The translations under genes were made by a program, and so were the position numbers. DNA of 64,000 nt from JBMHDN01 sp049889355. Lineage in GTDB: Bacteria > Pseudomonadota > Alphaproteobacteria > Puniceispirillales > Puniceispirillaceae. The first letter of the stretch is position 1. Every line of letters begins with the position of its first letter. This document shows, one piece after another, positions 1 to 7,657 of the stretch. The stretch is taken from NCBI GenBank assembly GCA_049889355.1, contig JBMHDN010000030.1:13041-77040 (forward strand), written 5' to 3'. Below the pieces are notes generated by a model. That model had not been told where the DNA came from. It was given only the letters and a program-made list of their open reading frames with translations, and ran no database searches.

Positions 1-312
1 GCCCTGATTTTCAACCCAATAAATCAACGCGCCAGCAAGCCCGCCCAGCATCACCATCAAAACAAGAGTTAGGCGAATGAAATAGGTGGCCAGACGCCGC
101 CCCACAGAACGCGGTTTTGTTGCTGGTTTTTCAGATTTTTTTTGCGCTTTGCCAGATTGCGCATCTGACGGTTCGTCCGCCGCTTCTAAATCGGGCTTTT
201 CTGGCGTATCCGGCCCGATATTTAAGCTAAGTTCAGGGCGCAGCACCGCCTCTGACTCAGTGCTATCTGAGCCAGGTGGATTGATTTTTGGAGGCTGGCG
301 CTTTTTTGTCAC
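1..312 (-). CDS. Membrane-anchored protein of unknown function (5' part only)
   Basis: Only the first 104 codons are in the window; the gene runs off the left edge. I place the start at a GTG (312) because an in-frame stop lies at 337-339 and no other start codon falls between; a GGAG lies about 10 bases upstream. The visible protein has a hydrophilic N-terminal region of about 75 residues rich in Pro, Ser, Glu and Lys, then a basic stretch (KPRSVGRRLA) and one strong hydrophobic segment at about residues 77-98 ending in IYWVENQG. That is the layout of an inner-membrane protein with a cytoplasmic disordered tail and a periplasmic domain after the anchor. The domain that would name the family is outside the window. 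It is divergent from the peroxiredoxin gene, sharing the 313-451 spacer. Confidence 0.6.
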   Translation of the reverse strand, partial: MTKKRQPPKINPPGSDSTESEAVLRPELSLNIGPDTPEKPDLEAADEPSDAQSGKAQKKSEKPATKPRSVGRRLATYFIRLTLVLMVMLGGLAGALIYWVENQG

Positions 313-451
313 CTCTGGGGGTCTCCACTTTCGTCCTTATCTTGCTATATCTATCATAGGTAAGGGTTGTTTGTCTTGTGAACTATGCACACAAAAGACA
401 GCCCAGATCTGACTGATCATACAATCTTTTTTCGCAAAGGAGACCGTCAAA

Positions 452-910
452 ATGCTAGAAATTGGACAACAGGTCACCGATTTTTCTCTACCTACCGATC
501 AAGGCCAGTTTACGCTATCAGAACATCGCGGCAAAAATGTGGTGCTCTTCTTTTATCCCAAGGCGGATACGCCAGGCTGCACCAAGGAATCCATTGCCTT
601 TAGCGGCTTGCTCTCAGAATTTGAAGCTGCAAACGCCGTTGTGATTGGCATGTCAAAGGACACGCCTGTGAAACAAGGTAAGTTCCGGGATAAACATGGT
701 CTGACTGTTTTATTGGGCGCTGACCATGAAACAGAGGTATGTGAGCTGTTTGGGGTATGGGGTGAAAAATCCATGTATGGGCGTACCTATATGGGCATTG
801 AGCGTTCTAGTTTTATCATTGACCCGGACGGCAAGCTCAGCCATGTCTGGCGCAAGGTAAAAGTACCGGGGCATGCCGAAGAAGTACTGGCCGCATTAAA
901 AGAACAGTAA
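452..910 (+). CDS. bcp: Thioredoxin-dependent peroxiredoxin, BCP/PrxQ family
   Basis: The product is a 152-residue cytoplasmic thiol peroxidase that reduces hydrogen peroxide and organic hydroperoxides using thioredoxin. The family motif DTPGCTKES carries the peroxidatic Cys43, preceded by the usual VVLFFYPKADTPG strand and helix. In many BCP proteins a resolving Cys sits five residues after the first (CxxxxC). Here that position is hydrophobic, and the only other cysteine is Cys97 (HETEVCELFG), so the enzyme is either a 1-Cys type or uses Cys97 as an alternative resolving residue. Length is normal for the family. The start is supported by AGGAG about 8 bases upstream. Confidence 0.93.
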   Translation: MLEIGQQVTDFSLPTDQGQFTLSEHRGKNVVLFFYPKADTPGCTKESIAFSGLLSEFEAANAVVIGMSKDTPVKQGKFRDKHGLTVLLGADHETEVCELFGVWGEKSMYGRTYMGIERSSFIIDPDGKLSHVWRKVKVPGHAEEVLAALKEQ

Positions 911-1015
911 AACGACCTGAAAAAGGCAATCATTCATGAAAGAGGGGCAGCGCGGCATAAGGTTTTCGTCTTTTTCGCTGCCCTTAATCGGTGGGTTATA
1001 AAGGGGTGAAGCCAG

Positions 1016-1837
1016 ATGGATATGTCAGCTGAGATTGCGCGTATTTTCGCCATTAGCGCTCCGGTCGCCAAGGCCGAAGCTGTTCGGCTGTTAAAGGCTG
1101 AGCTAGATGCTGGCCGCTATAGCCATGCCAGCCCTCTGGATTTGCCCATCCGGCCAGGGCGTCCTGACAAACCGGTGCTGGCAGCACCAAAAGATGTCCC
1201 TCGCCGACGTATCACCAGAGGGGCTGACGGGCGTATCGCCCTCATCCATGCGATTGCCCATATTGAATTAAATGCGATTGATCTCGCCCTTGATATGTGT
1301 GTGCGCTTTCAAGCTGAACATCTGCCGTTTGATTTTGTGAAAGACTGGATGAGCGTTGCAGATGATGAGGCCCGTCATTTTCTGATGCTGGAAAATAGGC
1401 TGGCTGAATTAGGCAGCTATTATGGCGCCCTTAGCGCGCATGACGGGCTCTGGCAGGCAGCGGAGAAAACCGCCACCCATCTGTTGGGACGGCTAGCTAT
1501 TGCCCCGTTGGTGCTCGAAGCACGGGGGCTGGATGTGACCCCGCAGCTGATCGATAAAATGATCGCCGTAGAAGATGAAAAAACCGCTGCCTGTTTAGAG
1601 ATCATCATGAGAGATGAGGTCGGCCATGTGGCCACCGGCAAAAGATGGTATGATTATCAATGCGGGATGGAAAAGCTGGATCCGGTGAGCACTTGGCACA
1701 AGCTGGTCGGCTTATATTTTCACGGCGCGCTCAAACCGCCTTTCAATATCGATGCCCGCAAAGCTGCGCGTTTTTCAGCTGCCTTTTATGGCCCGCTGGC
1801 CGCACAATCAGACAATCCCACAGCCCTCACCGGCTAG
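1016..1837 (+). CDS. Ferritin-like DUF455 family protein
   Basis: A 273-residue protein of the DUF455 ferritin-like family. Helical motifs with the spacing of a diiron carboxylate site are visible: AHIELNAIDLALD (about 83-95), ADDEARHFLML (about 113-123) and MRDEVGHVATG (about 199-209), each with the E/D-ExxH pattern expected of metal ligands. The biochemical role of the family is not settled; distant relatives include the tRNA hydroxylase MiaE. It follows the peroxiredoxin gene on the same strand with a gap of about 105 bp. A purine-rich AAGGGGTGAAG precedes the ATG. It converges on prfB with only 23 bp between stops. Confidence 0.85.
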   Translation: MDMSAEIARIFAISAPVAKAEAVRLLKAELDAGRYSHASPLDLPIRPGRPDKPVLAAPKDVPRRRITRGADGRIALIHAIAHIELNAIDLALDMCVRFQAEHLPFDFVKDWMSVADDEARHFLMLENRLAELGSYYGALSAHDGLWQAAEKTATHLLGRLAIAPLVLEARGLDVTPQLIDKMIAVEDEKTAACLEIIMRDEVGHVATGKRWYDYQCGMEKLDPVSTWHKLVGLYFHGALKPPFNIDARKAARFSAAFYGPLAAQSDNPTALTG

Positions 1838-1860
1838 GGCTTTATCATAGGCAAGCTGGG

Positions 1861-2970
1861 CTATTCGCGGTGCATGCCGACACGCGCTGCAAGGCTTGCT
1901 TCGATAAAATCATCCAACGCCCCATCCAGCACAGCTTGTGTATTGCCTGTTTCAACTTGTGTGCGCAAATCCTTGACCATCTGATACGGGTGCAGCACAT
2001 AAGATCGGATCTGGCTACCCCAGCCTATTTCAGATTTGGATGCGTTGCTGTCCATCGCTGCTTCTTCACGCTTTTGCAACTCTAGCTCATATAACCGTGC
2101 TTTGAGCATATTCAGCGCTGTTGCTCGGTTGCGGTGCTGCGATCTGTCAGACTGACATTGCACCACAATATTGGTTGGGATATGGGTAATGCGGATAGCA
2201 GAATCAGTGGTGTTCACATGCTGGCCACCTGCACCAGATGCACGGTAAGTATCCACCCGCAATTCTGATTCATTGACCTCAATATCGATATTGTCATCGA
2301 CTTCCGGATAAATCCAGACTGAGGCAAAACTGGTATGGCGGCGGGCTGAACTGTCATATGGCGAGATACGCACCAGCCGGTGCACACCGGCCTCTGTCTT
2401 TGACCAGCCATAGGCACCCTCGCCCTTTATATGGATAGTGGCCGCTTTAATACCTGCTTCATCGCCGGCAGTCTCGTCAATCACATCAATTTTAAAGCCG
2501 CGTGATTCAGCCCATCTGACATACATTCTGAGCAGCATAGATGCCCAATCTTGAGCTTCGGTGCCGCCTGCGCCAGGGTGAATTTCAAGATAACAATTAT
2601 TCCCATCCGCCTCACCTGACAGCAAGCTCGCAATCTGTTTTTTGCCTGCTTCTTTTGACAGGCTGACAATCGCAGCTTCTGATTCAGCGATCAGCTCATT
2701 ATCGCCTTCTGCCTCTGCCAGCTCTATCATTTCCAGCTGGTCAGCCAAGCCATTTTCTAAATCCGCAATATCACCAAGCTGGCCTTCCAGCTTGTTTTTC
2801 TCGCGCATCACCTGCTGAGCTTGTTGTTGGTTATCCCAAAAGCTGGGGTCATTAACCGCACTGTCCAATTCTGCCAGACGCGCGGTTGCAATCTCGATAT
2901 TCACATGCTGGCGCAACAAATCTATCGCATTGTTAATGGCATCAATGGCGTGTTGTGTTTCAGCCTGCAT
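1861..2970 (-). CDS. prfB: Peptide chain release factor 2
   Basis: RF2 recognises UAA and UGA stop codons and triggers peptide release on the ribosome. The 369-residue product has the PCRF domain in its first half, the anticodon-like tripeptide as SPY (203-205; SPF in E. coli) and the catalytic GAGGQHVN with GGQ at 248-250. Position 244 is Ala, the common bacterial form, not the Thr of E. coli K-12. The reading frame is continuous through the region around codon 25, so there is no programmed +1 frameshift with an internal UGA, a common alternative among bacteria. It lies downstream of mrcA on the same strand (64 bp), completing an amiC-mrcA-prfB order that is conserved in alphaproteobacteria. 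Confidence 0.96.
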   Translation of the reverse strand: MQAETQHAIDAINNAIDLLRQHVNIEIATARLAELDSAVNDPSFWDNQQQAQQVMREKNKLEGQLGDIADLENGLADQLEMIELAEAEGDNELIAESEAAIVSLSKEAGKKQIASLLSGEADGNNCYLEIHPGAGGTEAQDWASMLLRMYVRWAESRGFKIDVIDETAGDEAGIKAATIHIKGEGAYGWSKTEAGVHRLVRISPYDSSARRHTSFASVWIYPEVDDNIDIEVNESELRVDTYRASGAGGQHVNTTDSAIRITHIPTNIVVQCQSDRSQHRNRATALNMLKARLYELELQKREEAAMDSNASKSEIGWGSQIRSYVLHPYQMVKDLRTQVETGNTQAVLDGALDDFIEASLAARVGMHRE

Positions 2971-3034
2971 GGCATGGATTCCTTAAAAACAAATCAATTC
3001 AAATATATCAAATGTGAGGGTTGACGGTCTTGTA

Positions 3035-5629
3035 TCAATATAAGGCAGGTGTATCAACACTCAGCCCATTTCCAAGGGCATTTGGCTGGTCAATCACCAC
3101 CGATGTGCTGGCATTTTGAGGCGGCATCTGACCGGGCTTAAAGACCTCTAGCACTGCCTTTTCATCTGAAGCCGCAATCCGCACACCTGTTTCAGCATGC
3201 ACTGGCATAACTGTTACGCCGCTGGGGCGCCGGAACGGGATCTTTGGGGCATCTTGCAAAGCATCTTCCATAAATTGTTTAAAAATCGGCACAGCCGCGG
3301 TTGACCCTGTTTCACGCTTACCAAGCGGGCGCGGCGTATCATATCCGACATAAACACCAGCTACCAAATCCGGAGAAAAGCCGATAAACCACGCATTTGT
3401 ATTGTCATTGGTGGTCCCTGTCTTTCCAGCCAGCACCAAACCAGATTGGGCAATGCGCCTGCCTGTCCCGCGTTGGACAGCCCCTTCTAGCATCCCGACC
3501 ATCTGATAGGCTGAAGCCGGATGGGTAAGCTGGGCTCTGGTATCAGCAAGGGTGGGCACCGGCTGATCGCGCCAGCCTTTTTCAGACAGACAAAAACGGC
3601 AATCCCGCAAATCATGACGCATCACAGTCTGGCCAAACCGATCTTGGACCTTATCGATCAGGCTTGGGGTGATTTTTTTACCGCCATTGACAATCTGGCC
3701 ATAGGCCGCGGTGAGGGCCATCAAATTGGTTTCCCCTGCCCCCAGCGACATCGATAGATAAGGCGGTAAATTATCATGAATGCCAAAGAGGCGCGCATAT
3801 TCCTGAACTGAATCCATCCCCACCGCCATCGCCAGGCGGGCGGTCATCAAATTGCGTGATTTTTCAATGCCAACCCGCATGATCGATGGGCCATAAAAAC
3901 GTTTTGTATAGTTTGCTGGCTTCCATTTTGGTTTGCCCTCGCCCTGATCCACCACCAACGGCGCATCTAAAATACGTGTGGTCGGGCTATAGCCGGCATC
4001 TAATGCGGCCAGATATACAAAGGGTTTAAAGGCAGAGCCGGGCTGCCGGTTGGCCTGGGTCGCCCTGTTAAATTCAGAATCGCCATAGCTATAGCCGCCG
4101 ACCATGGCCAAGAGACGTCCCGTATGCGGGTCAAGTGCCACCAATGCCCCTTCAACCAAAGGCCGCTGACCGAGTGCATAATCAAAATCAGCATATTCAG
4201 TGCCTTCTTCCAGCAAATCTGGAGCTTCAGCTGGTTTTTGAACGACAATGATATCGCCTGGGTTTAAAGCCTCGCTCAGCGCTTTGATTTTGGGTGGACG
4301 CACCCCATTTGCATCACGCGGCGGATAGGCCCATCTGGCCAGCGCAAAAGGAATGCGCCCGCGATTGCCCATAGCCGCACTATCATTAACGTAAATACTG
4401 GCCTCATTTGCCTCAACACTCAGGACCAGAGCGGCAAAGCGTTTCTCTGGCAAACGCGCTGTCCAGCCTTCTAAAATATCATCGATATTCTGGCTGTTGG
4501 CCCCGTCGATTTCTGCTAGATTAGCCAATGGACCACGCCATCCCTGACGCCTGTCCAACGCTTCCAACCCCTCTCTGAGGGCTTTATCTGCCTTTTTCTG
4601 GAGGGCTGGATCAAGGGTTGTGCGCACCGATAGCCCGCCGCCATAAAGCGTGTCTGAACCATAAAGGCGCACCAGCTCACGGCGCACCGCTTCCGTAAAA
4701 TAAGGGGCACTGGCTTTGTCAGCACCGGTTTGTTCATTCACACCCAATGGCAAGGCTTGTGCAGCGGTTTTGGCTTCATCTGAAATATAACCATTTTCCG
4801 CCATTTGTGAGAGCACCCAGTTGCGCCGTGCAATCGCTGCCTTTGCTTTGCGTTTGGGATGATAATTTGACGGCGCCTTAGGCAACGCAGCTAAATAAGC
4901 CATTTCATGCAAATTGAGCTGGTCAAGCGGCTTGTCAAAATAATTCAGCGCCGCCGCCGCCACGCCATAACTGCCCATGCCGAGATAAATATCGTTCAAA
5001 TATAAGGCCAGCAATTCGTCTTTTTCAAAGACCCGCTCCATCCGGATAGCCAGAATGGCTTCTTTGATTTTCCGGTCAATAGAGACTTCATTGGTTAGCA
5101 GAAAATTTTTAGCAACCTGCTGGGTGATGGTAGATGCACCAATGGGTCTGCGCCCTGATCCCATTTGCCGGATATTGGTCATCGTGGCCCGCACAAGAGC
5201 AAAAGGGTCCACACCGTAATGGCTATAAAATGCTTTATCCTCAGCAGATAAAAAAGCGCCGATTAGCAAGGGCGGTATGGCTTGTGTGGGTACAAACAGT
5301 CTTTTCTGGGTGGCATATTCAGCCAGCAAAGCCCCATCACCTGCATGAATGCGTGTTACCACATCGGGTTCATATTTTGCCAGCTGATGATAGGCTGGCA
5401 GATCACGGCCATAATGCCAGAATACCCATAACAGCCCCCCACCGGCCGCAATAACGCCCAGTACCGCCAAGCTGAAAAGAACAAAAAACCATTTCATCAT
5501 CTTGCCAAAAGCAGATGGCTTAGAATCATGGCTTTTTGAGGGCTTCTGTTTCTTATTTCTGCCCTTTTTGCCTCTTATTTTCGGCGGCAAGGCAGGTTCT
5601 TGGTCAGGGGTGAGCGGCGGTTTTATCAT
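3035..5629 (-). CDS. mrcA: Penicillin-binding protein 1A, bifunctional transglycosylase/transpeptidase
   Basis: An 864-residue class A penicillin-binding protein that polymerises glycan strands and cross-links stem peptides. A Lys/Pro-rich cytoplasmic tail (1-44) precedes one membrane anchor (about 46-71). The glycosyltransferase domain has the catalytic glutamate at about 130 in AEDKAFYSHYGVDP. The transpeptidase domain has the active-site serine in QPGSAFKP (SxxK), SRN in EKSRNLMTAR (SxN) and KTGTTNDN (KTG). It begins 6 bp after the amidase stop, so the two are almost certainly co-transcribed. Length and domain order are normal for alphaproteobacterial PBP1A. Confidence 0.96.
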   Translation of the reverse strand: MIKPPLTPDQEPALPPKIRGKKGRNKKQKPSKSHDSKPSAFGKMMKWFFVLFSLAVLGVIAAGGGLLWVFWHYGRDLPAYHQLAKYEPDVVTRIHAGDGALLAEYATQKRLFVPTQAIPPLLIGAFLSAEDKAFYSHYGVDPFALVRATMTNIRQMGSGRRPIGASTITQQVAKNFLLTNEVSIDRKIKEAILAIRMERVFEKDELLALYLNDIYLGMGSYGVAAAALNYFDKPLDQLNLHEMAYLAALPKAPSNYHPKRKAKAAIARRNWVLSQMAENGYISDEAKTAAQALPLGVNEQTGADKASAPYFTEAVRRELVRLYGSDTLYGGGLSVRTTLDPALQKKADKALREGLEALDRRQGWRGPLANLAEIDGANSQNIDDILEGWTARLPEKRFAALVLSVEANEASIYVNDSAAMGNRGRIPFALARWAYPPRDANGVRPPKIKALSEALNPGDIIVVQKPAEAPDLLEEGTEYADFDYALGQRPLVEGALVALDPHTGRLLAMVGGYSYGDSEFNRATQANRQPGSAFKPFVYLAALDAGYSPTTRILDAPLVVDQGEGKPKWKPANYTKRFYGPSIMRVGIEKSRNLMTARLAMAVGMDSVQEYARLFGIHDNLPPYLSMSLGAGETNLMALTAAYGQIVNGGKKITPSLIDKVQDRFGQTVMRHDLRDCRFCLSEKGWRDQPVPTLADTRAQLTHPASAYQMVGMLEGAVQRGTGRRIAQSGLVLAGKTGTTNDNTNAWFIGFSPDLVAGVYVGYDTPRPLGKRETGSTAAVPIFKQFMEDALQDAPKIPFRRPSGVTVMPVHAETGVRIAASDEKAVLEVFKPGQMPPQNASTSVVIDQPNALGNGLSVDTPALY

Positions 5630-5635
5630 GACATC

Positions 5636-7039
5636 CTACCGCCCCGATTCTTCCAAATAACGCACAATCGCCCGTGAGATACGAACAGCAAGCCCGCGCA
5701 AATACGCATCTTTACGCAAATTTGCCTCGTCTTTTGCATTGGTCAAAAAGCCCATCTCGAGCAAAACAGACGGTACATCCGGCGATTTTAGCACGGCAAA
5801 TCCAGCAAAACGGTGGCCACGTTTTGCCCCGCCACGCACATCGCGCACCTCACGCAAAATGGCATTGGCCAGATAGGTGGATTCATTCATCGATTCCCGC
5901 TGGAACATCCGTAAGAGCGCATTTGCCGCGATCGGATCTTCAACTGCCAGATCTGGTCCATCTATCAAATCTGCCTGATTTTCAGAACGTGCCAGATATG
6001 CGGCCTCTTTATCAGAGGCCGTATCTGAGAGCGAGAATACCGATATCCCGTAGGCTTTAGAGGTTTGGGCTGCATCCGCATGGAGCGAGATAAATACATC
6101 CGCCTGCTGAGAACGCGCAATATTGATGCGCTGGCGCAATTTGATATAGCGATCATCATCGCGTGTCAGACGCGGTATCACCCGCCCTGTTTTGGCCAGT
6201 TCTTCTGCCAGATAGCGCGCTGCTTTTAAGGTGATATCCTTCTCTCTTGTACCGCTTTTGCTGAGCGCGCCCGGGTCTTTACCCCCGTGGCCAGCATCAA
6301 TGGTCACCACCCAGCGGTCTGGCGGAGCCACCGGAGGTACCATATCGGTGATAGCACCGCGCTGAGGTTTGACCTGTGGCAAGCTGGGTTCATCTGCCTG
6401 CACGGTCTTCATGCCTTGCGGGTTCGCATCATCTATCTGGCCAGTGGGTGCCTCAACGATATAAGGGCTCTTTTTCAGCGCAGCACGCGCCACCTTAAAG
6501 GCTGTCGGCCCTCTGTCTAACAAATCGATGACAAGGCGATGACCGGTGGTGAGCTTGCCTTTGGCATCACGTGCAGGGGCAAGGGTGAAGGCACGTACTG
6601 GCGCAGCAGGCGCGTTCAGCTCAATCACTAACCGCCCTGTCTCTGGGACCGGACGGCCAAAACGATAGCCAATGGCAGGCGCACGTTGTAAATCGCCAGC
6701 TGGCAGCAAACCGCTGATATTCCAATCTGTATTGGTGCTGTCGATGACCAGCCGATAAGGATTATCAAGTAACAAAAGCTGGGCATTAATCGGCGCACGC
6801 ATTTCTACCACCAGACGGGTAGCGGATTGCCCTTCGAATGAGACCTTGCCAAAACGCAGCCCAGTCAGGCTGTTTGCCTCACCGCTCTCTGCTGCATAAG
6901 CGCTCTGCATAACCAGATGCAGGCTAAAAAGACACCAAAAGGCCAGGACACCACATACAAAGCGTCTTAATGTCTCAGCATGAAGAGACAATCGATAGCA
7001 CGCATCAATTGTAATCCAGCTTGCTGACATGTGTCCCAA
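5636..7039 (-). CDS. amiC: N-acetylmuramoyl-L-alanine amidase with AMIN domain (AmiC type)
   Basis: A 467-residue zinc amidase that cleaves the amide bond between MurNAc and the stem peptide during septum splitting. A hydrophobic signal segment lies at about 26-49 ending in SAYAAES; the stretch before it is longer than usual, so the true start may lie downstream. The AMIN domain covers about 55-175, followed by a linker and the Amidase_3 domain from about 243. Visible zinc-site residues are His251 (DAGHGGKDPG), Glu266 (TREKD) and His320 (ISLHAD); the catalytic Glu is in LLEMGFLTN. It is divergent from rne and leads the amiC-mrcA-prfB operon. Confidence 0.94.
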   Translation of the reverse strand: MGHMSASWITIDACYRLSLHAETLRRFVCGVLAFWCLFSLHLVMQSAYAAESGEANSLTGLRFGKVSFEGQSATRLVVEMRAPINAQLLLLDNPYRLVIDSTNTDWNISGLLPAGDLQRAPAIGYRFGRPVPETGRLVIELNAPAAPVRAFTLAPARDAKGKLTTGHRLVIDLLDRGPTAFKVARAALKKSPYIVEAPTGQIDDANPQGMKTVQADEPSLPQVKPQRGAITDMVPPVAPPDRWVVTIDAGHGGKDPGALSKSGTREKDITLKAARYLAEELAKTGRVIPRLTRDDDRYIKLRQRINIARSQQADVFISLHADAAQTSKAYGISVFSLSDTASDKEAAYLARSENQADLIDGPDLAVEDPIAANALLRMFQRESMNESTYLANAILREVRDVRGGAKRGHRFAGFAVLKSPDVPSVLLEMGFLTNAKDEANLRKDAYLRGLAVRISRAIVRYLEESGR

Positions 7040-7230
7040 TCCTGCCTTGTCTGTTGTCCATGCAATAGTTGCATCTAAAAAGCTGCACCCAGCCGCTATT
7101 TAGCACTTGCTAATAACGCTGAATGCCCGCCGCCCAGCGCCCTCACCATAGCCAATGCAGAGGGCTGCTTCCAGAAATTTCAGACCTAGTTGTAAAACAG
7201 TTTTCCGCAAATCGCATTTGAATAAAATCT

Positions 7231-7259
7231 TTGCAACTCAGCCTCGGCTTATGTATGGT
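7231..7259 (+). promoter_or_regulatory. Candidate sigma-70 type promoter for rne
   Basis: TTGCAA at 7231-7236 and TATGGT at 7254-7259 are separated by 17 bp; each matches the consensus hexamer at four of six positions. Transcription starting near 7266 would give a leader of about 390 nt. The match is weak and other promoters in the spacer are possible. Confidence 0.3.
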
Positions 7260-7480
7260 GTAAGGAACAGTTTTTGAACGGTATTCCCCGCGCATGGCGG
7301 CATGGTTCCTTGATTAATCTCATGCCTTCAAAATCATGCAACTGGATATCGGCAAGATCGAAACGCGCTTGCGTCTGCCTCAAAATTGCCATGAAGTTTT
7401 GAATAATGGCACGGTATGGCACATAGCGCAGACAACAAGAATTTAAGTGGGAACAACCATGTTCGTGACCCCATGTTTTT

Positions 7481-7542
7481 CGAATAATAACAGCGCAGAC
7501 GCCGCATCTGTTCAGGATGTGCGCGCAAGGCGCTATTATTCG
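7481..7542 (+). promoter_or_regulatory. Stem-loop in the RNase E leader
   Basis: The left arm CGAATAATAACAGCGC (7481-7496) pairs with GCGCTATTATTCG (7530-7542); 13 pairs form with a three-base bulge (ACA) on the left side, enclosing a 33-nt loop. The stem is AU-rich at its base and GC-rich at its top. It lies 116 nt before the rne start codon. RNase E autoregulation through leader hairpins is established in E. coli; the same role here is inference. Confidence 0.55.
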
Positions 7543-7657
7543 TCTCATGCACGAGATTTATGGGCTTCCTCTTACCTGATGGCGCATATGCCAGTCACAG
7601 ACAACAGATCATCCCGCGTCCCCGTGATATGCCAGATGGTCCAAGAAAGACCTATCC

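Larger units (their letters stand above)
7040..7657. other. Long spacer between amiC and rne; rne leader
   Basis: This is the longest gene-free stretch in the window (618 bp). It must hold divergent promoters for amiC and rne. The short open frames in it have no recognisable protein character. A candidate promoter at 7231-7259 and a strong stem-loop at 7481-7542 are described separately. A smaller pairing is possible between tgccat near 7388 and atggca near 7407. The implied rne leader of nearly 400 nt recalls the long autoregulatory leader of E. coli rne. Confidence 0.6.

Noticed and set aside
945..983. Inverted repeat GGGCAGCG / CGCTGCCC between the peroxiredoxin and DUF455 genes, a possible terminator.
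   Set aside because: The arms are only 8 bp with a 23-nt loop and only two T residues follow; not enough for a terminator call.
1861..2970. Checked prfB for the programmed +1 frameshift with internal UGA.
   Set aside because: The frame is continuous from the start codon; no internal stop is present.
5993..6027. Strong hairpin (CAGATA..CGGCCTC / GAGGCCG..TATCTG) inside amiC, suggestive of a palindromic insertion.
   Set aside because: The encoded residues (SLSDTASDKEAAYLARSE) match the normal amidase family sequence, so it is ordinary coding sequence and not an inserted element.
7140..7180. GGAAGCAGCC-like string on the minus strand, reminiscent of the SRP RNA core.
   Set aside because: The surrounding bases do not form the conserved asymmetric loop and stem of 4.5S RNA; only the short string matches.
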